DNA of 8,549 bases, from assembly GCA_025354065.1 (NCBI GenBank), contig JANXNM010000209.1, positions 1 through 8,549 of the forward strand. Direction: 5' to 3'. The notes beneath the pieces were generated by a model that saw nothing but the letters and a program-made list of their open reading frames with translations, was not told the origin of the DNA and did no database searches. Below, piece by piece: positions 6,640 through 8,549 of this stretch. The position numbers were made by a program, and so were the translations under genes. The stretch's first letter is position 1. Each line of letters opens with the position of its first letter. The DNA is from Synechococcales cyanobacterium 340R_concoct_173_sub. Lineage in GTDB: Bacteria > Cyanobacteriota > Cyanobacteriia > Leptolyngbyales > Leptolyngbyaceae.

Positions 6640-7323
6640 ATGCATAAACTCTTGATATTTAATGATGAGAAGCTTCTACGTAAATCTTTAACTCATCGCT
6701 CATACATCAATGAGAATCTTGGGGAAGGGGAAGATAATGAGCGTCTAGAGTTTCTCGGGGATGCAATTCTTAATTTCATCAGTGCCGAATATCTTTATCA
6801 GCTTTATCCTGAAATAGCAGAGGATGAAATGACACGACGACGCTCAGCTCTTGTAGACGAAAAACAACTAGCTAGATTTGCTACTGAAGTTGGGTTAGAT
6901 TTCAGAATGCGACTTGGAAAAGGTGCAATTCGTGAGGGTGGTTATCAAAATCCAAATCTTCTTAGCAGTACTTTTGAAGCTGTTATTGGAGCATATTATT
7001 TAGACAACAATCAAAATATTAAGGTACTACGTCCTTTAGTAGAACAACTATTTGAGTCTGTACCTGAAAATATTATGGTACATCGTTCAAATATAGATCC
7101 GAAAAATAAGTTTCAGGAATTCGTTCAGGGAAATGGAGCGATTACTCCACCGACCTATATCACTGAAAAATTAGGTGGATTAGATCATATTCCAGAGTTC
7201 TTTTCTAAAGTATATTCAGAGGGTAAAATCTATGGTGAAGGTAAAGGTCGCAGTAAAAAAGATGCGGAAAAACAGGCTGCTCAAGATGCTCTAGCAAAAT
7301 TGAATAAACAGAAAAAACCATGA
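6640..7323 (+). CDS. rnc: ribonuclease III (endonuclease domain plus dsRBD)
   Basis: RNase III cuts double-stranded RNA during rRNA processing and regulatory RNA turnover. The 227 residues have the standard two-domain layout. The endonuclease domain carries the signature NERLEFLGDAIL with E34, E37 and D41, and a second active-site segment LLSSTFEAVIGAYYLD ending in E113. The dsRNA-binding domain (about 154-224) closes with KGRSKKDAEKQAAQDAL. Oddly, the residue matching E. coli D114 is S110 (codon AGT at 6967-6969); the spacing from D41 is identical to that in E. coli, so this is not an alignment slip. I prefer the ATG at 6640 over the GTG at 6631 because AGGTGA (6629-6634) forms a good Shine-Dalgarno for it. 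Cyanobacteria often have several RNase III-type genes, so this may be an accessory paralogue. CGATCG sites are absent across the gene. Confidence 0.93.
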   Translation: MHKLLIFNDEKLLRKSLTHRSYINENLGEGEDNERLEFLGDAILNFISAEYLYQLYPEIAEDEMTRRRSALVDEKQLARFATEVGLDFRMRLGKGAIREGGYQNPNLLSSTFEAVIGAYYLDNNQNIKVLRPLVEQLFESVPENIMVHRSNIDPKNKFQEFVQGNGAITPPTYITEKLGGLDHIPEFFSKVYSEGKIYGEGKGRSKKDAEKQAAQDALAKLNKQKKP

Positions 7324-7332
7324 CGTAAATTC

Positions 7333-7366
7333 GCTTTTAAAATTAAGAATCAAATACTTTAAAAGC
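7333..7366 (+). terminator. possible AT-rich terminator hairpin after the RNase III gene
   Basis: GCTTTTAAA (7333-7341) and TTTAAAAGC (7358-7366) form a perfect 9-bp stem with a 16-base loop, 10 bases after the stop codon. The following AAGACTTTATT is a poor U-tract, so termination would be weak; it could instead protect the 3' end. Confidence 0.4.
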
Positions 7367-7445
7367 AAGACTTTATTCGATCGTCCTCATCCGTTAGAAT
7401 TAGGTAGTTTGTTCGGGAGATTATTGGGTAATTAGTTTCAACTAA

Positions 7446-7520
7446 ATTCAAGACTTTAGTCAAAAAATTGTTAAGGAATTTCAACCCGATCGGATCATTC
7501 TTTTTGGCTGGACTGATAAC
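7446..7520 (+). pseudogene. truncated MNT-type nucleotidyltransferase relic
   Basis: The frame reads IQDFSQKIVKEFQPDRIILF followed by GWTDN and a stop at 7521. The segment IVxxFQPxxIILFG is the start of the minimal nucleotidyltransferase fold found in MNT proteins, the partner (antitoxin-like) half of HEPN-MNT modules. A complete protein would continue as GSxAxG with metal-binding aspartates in DxD; here homology stops right after FG (about 7508). No start codon remains: a TAA precedes the block in frame at 7443-7445. The break lies only 26 bases before the acetyltransferase ATG, so a deletion or insertion seems to have joined the two sequences here. No HEPN partner gene is seen. Confidence 0.65.
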
Positions 7521-7534
7521 TAACGGAGAACCTT

Positions 7535-8167
7535 ATGTTCGGACCTAATCCAAAAGATAAGCATCCAATGAACGGATTTCCACAGGTTTGTTTTATTCAG
7601 AATACGGTATCCAATCCTAATATTATTATTGGGGACTATACCTATTATGATGATCCAGAGGATTCAGAAGATTTTGAGCGAAATATTCTATATCATTTCC
7701 CCTTTGTGGGCGATCGGTTAATCATTGGTAAATTTTGTGCTTTAGCTAGAGGTGCAAAATTCATTATGAATGGTGCAAACCATAAAATGAATAGCTTCTC
7801 GACTTATCCCTTTTTTGCCTTTCAAAATGGCTGGGGAAAAGTATTACCTCAACCCGGTGAGTTGCCCTACAAAGGACATACAGTTGTAGGTAATGATGTT
7901 TGGATTGGCTATAAATCTATTATCATGCCGGGAGTCAAGATTGGTGATGGTGCGATCGTTGCAGCAAAGTCGTTTGTCATCAATGATGTGGCTCCCTATA
8001 CTATTGTTGGTGGCAATCCAAATGAATGTATTCGCCAGCGCTTTTCTGATAATATTATTAAGTCTCTGGTTGAAATTGCTTGGTGGAATTGGGATATTGA
8101 AAAGATAACGCGTAATTTAGAGATCATTGTTGCGGTAGATATTGAATCATTATTGAACTGTGAGTAG
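7535..8167 (+). CDS. Vat/XAT-family hexapeptide-repeat acetyltransferase
   Basis: This 210-residue protein belongs to the left-handed beta-helix O-acetyltransferases, which move acetyl from acetyl-CoA to hydroxyl groups. It closely follows the streptogramin A acetyltransferase (Vat) and type B chloramphenicol acetyltransferase pattern: MFGPNPKDKHP at the N-terminus, YYDDPEDSEDFERNILYHFP (38-57), IGKFCALARGAKFIMNGANH (64-83) with catalytic H83, STYPF (89-93), the coil repeats HTVVGNDVWIG and IIMPGVKIGDGAIVAAKSFV, then APYTIVGGNP for acetyl-CoA and WWNW near the C-terminus. Between H83 and STYPF there is one residue more than I remember from VatD. Family members in environmental bacteria often have unknown substrates, so resistance should not be assumed. 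The ribosome binding site GGAG (7525-7528) lies 6 bases before the ATG. No promoter is obvious because the upstream sequence is the MNT relic. Confidence 0.9.
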   Translation: MFGPNPKDKHPMNGFPQVCFIQNTVSNPNIIIGDYTYYDDPEDSEDFERNILYHFPFVGDRLIIGKFCALARGAKFIMNGANHKMNSFSTYPFFAFQNGWGKVLPQPGELPYKGHTVVGNDVWIGYKSIIMPGVKIGDGAIVAAKSFVINDVAPYTIVGGNPNECIRQRFSDNIIKSLVEIAWWNWDIEKITRNLEIIVAVDIESLLNCE

Positions 8168-8260
8168 ACATTCCATCATTCCTCTATGCGTGAATACTGA
8201 GAGTTTACGATCGGTTAATGAAGATTTAAAGGATTAGGCTCTATTCATAATATCTAGTCA

Positions 8261-8289
8261 AAAAACGAAGCCCCTTAGACTTCGCTTTT
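8261..8289. terminator. bidirectional intrinsic terminator between acetyltransferase and DUF11-like gene
   Basis: AAAA-A-CGAAG (8261-8270) pairs with CTTCG-C-TTTT (8280-8289) around a 9-base loop, with one internal mismatch. TTTTAATTTAATTTA follows on the plus strand, and the minus strand has TTTTTTGAC after the stem. It can end both convergent genes, the acetyltransferase and the minus-strand gene whose stop codon begins at 8306. Confidence 0.7.
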
Positions 8290-8303
8290 AATTTAATTTA
8301 TCT

Positions 8304-8549
8304 CTACTTTACTTTACTGACAAACCGAATAAACCCATAGGAATTTTCTGGTGTTCCTGGGGCTGTTGCATTAGGTAATTGATTGTCGGGTGCTGACAAC
8401 GTACTTTTAACTAGATTCACAACCACTGCACCATCGGAACCTGCGGGAGTTCCACAGGTTAGTAGACTTGTTGCACCACTAGGATAGGTTGCTGGAGGTA
8501 TAGTACCGGGATTGAAAAATACAGCCCGATCGCTGTCAGGAACATTGGT
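8304..8549 (-). CDS. C-terminal end of a DUF11-like exported surface protein (partial)
   Basis: Too short for many gene finders, this frame enters from the right edge and stops at TAG (8306-8304), giving 81 residues. It is rich in Gly, Pro, Asn, Ser and Thr. It contains SDRAVFFNPGT, a single cysteine (LLTCGT) and ends in LPNATAPGTPENSYGFIRFV followed by SKVK. I recall this ending, with SYGFIRF close to the stop codon, from cyanobacterial DUF11 / conserved-repeat proteins, large secreted or cell-surface proteins built of beta-sandwich repeats. The remainder lies outside the window. Codon use and a CGATCG site fit the host. The terminator just beyond its stop supports this being the true gene end. 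Confidence 0.65.
   Translation of the reverse strand, partial: TNVPDSDRAVFFNPGTIPPATYPSGATSLLTCGTPAGSDGAVVVNLVKSTLSAPDNQLPNATAPGTPENSYGFIRFVSKVK

Noticed and set aside
7893..8108. 71-codon frame inside the acetyltransferase gene
   Set aside because: Another-frame shadow of the conserved hexapeptide-repeat region.

Overview
The window reads as a piece of a cyanobacterial chromosome. The hexamer CGATCG, the core of the cyanobacterial HIP1 repeat, occurs about 30 times in the first 5.8 kb by hand count. The proteins I recognise (an Xaa-Pro aminopeptidase, an S9 prolyl oligopeptidase, a short HNH protein and the tail of a DUF11-type surface protein) also resemble cyanobacterial versions as I remember them. 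I cannot name the species.

Left part (1-5782), ordinary chromosomal genes. A partial creD-like membrane protein gene runs off the left edge on the minus strand, divergent from pepP (346-1659, +). pepP ends at a strong bidirectional hairpin terminator shared with a convergent gene for a small exported Spy/CpxP-like LTXXQ protein (1817-2272, -). A second minus-strand pair follows: an exported S9 serine peptidase (5782-3830) and, 27 bases after its stop, an ion transporter of the ArsB/NhaD/P-protein type (3802-2450). The two are probably one transcript.

Middle part (5783-7376), which looks different. CGATCG is absent for about 1.6 kb and the genes are AT-richer. It opens with a gapless inverted repeat with 64-nt arms (6024-6178), which could fold into a long pre-miRNA-like hairpin. 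Next come a 17-bp palindrome directly in front of a 76-residue HNH protein gene, an 88-bp MITE-like element with GCGTTGCTAA ends, and a full-length RNase III gene. In this RNase III one of the canonical metal-binding aspartates is replaced by serine. Hairpin, HNH gene, MITE and RNase III gene together are the most interesting block. Whether they act together is open, because an RNase III encoded beside a potential long double-stranded RNA could also be coincidence.

Right part (7377-8549), patchwork. A 25-codon relic of an MNT-type nucleotidyltransferase (the antitoxin-like half of HEPN-MNT modules) is cut off right after its conserved ILFG. It abuts a complete Vat/XAT-type hexapeptide acetyltransferase gene (7535-8167, +). 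A terminator hairpin separates that gene from the C-terminal end of a DUF11-like surface protein gene on the minus strand, which runs off the right edge.
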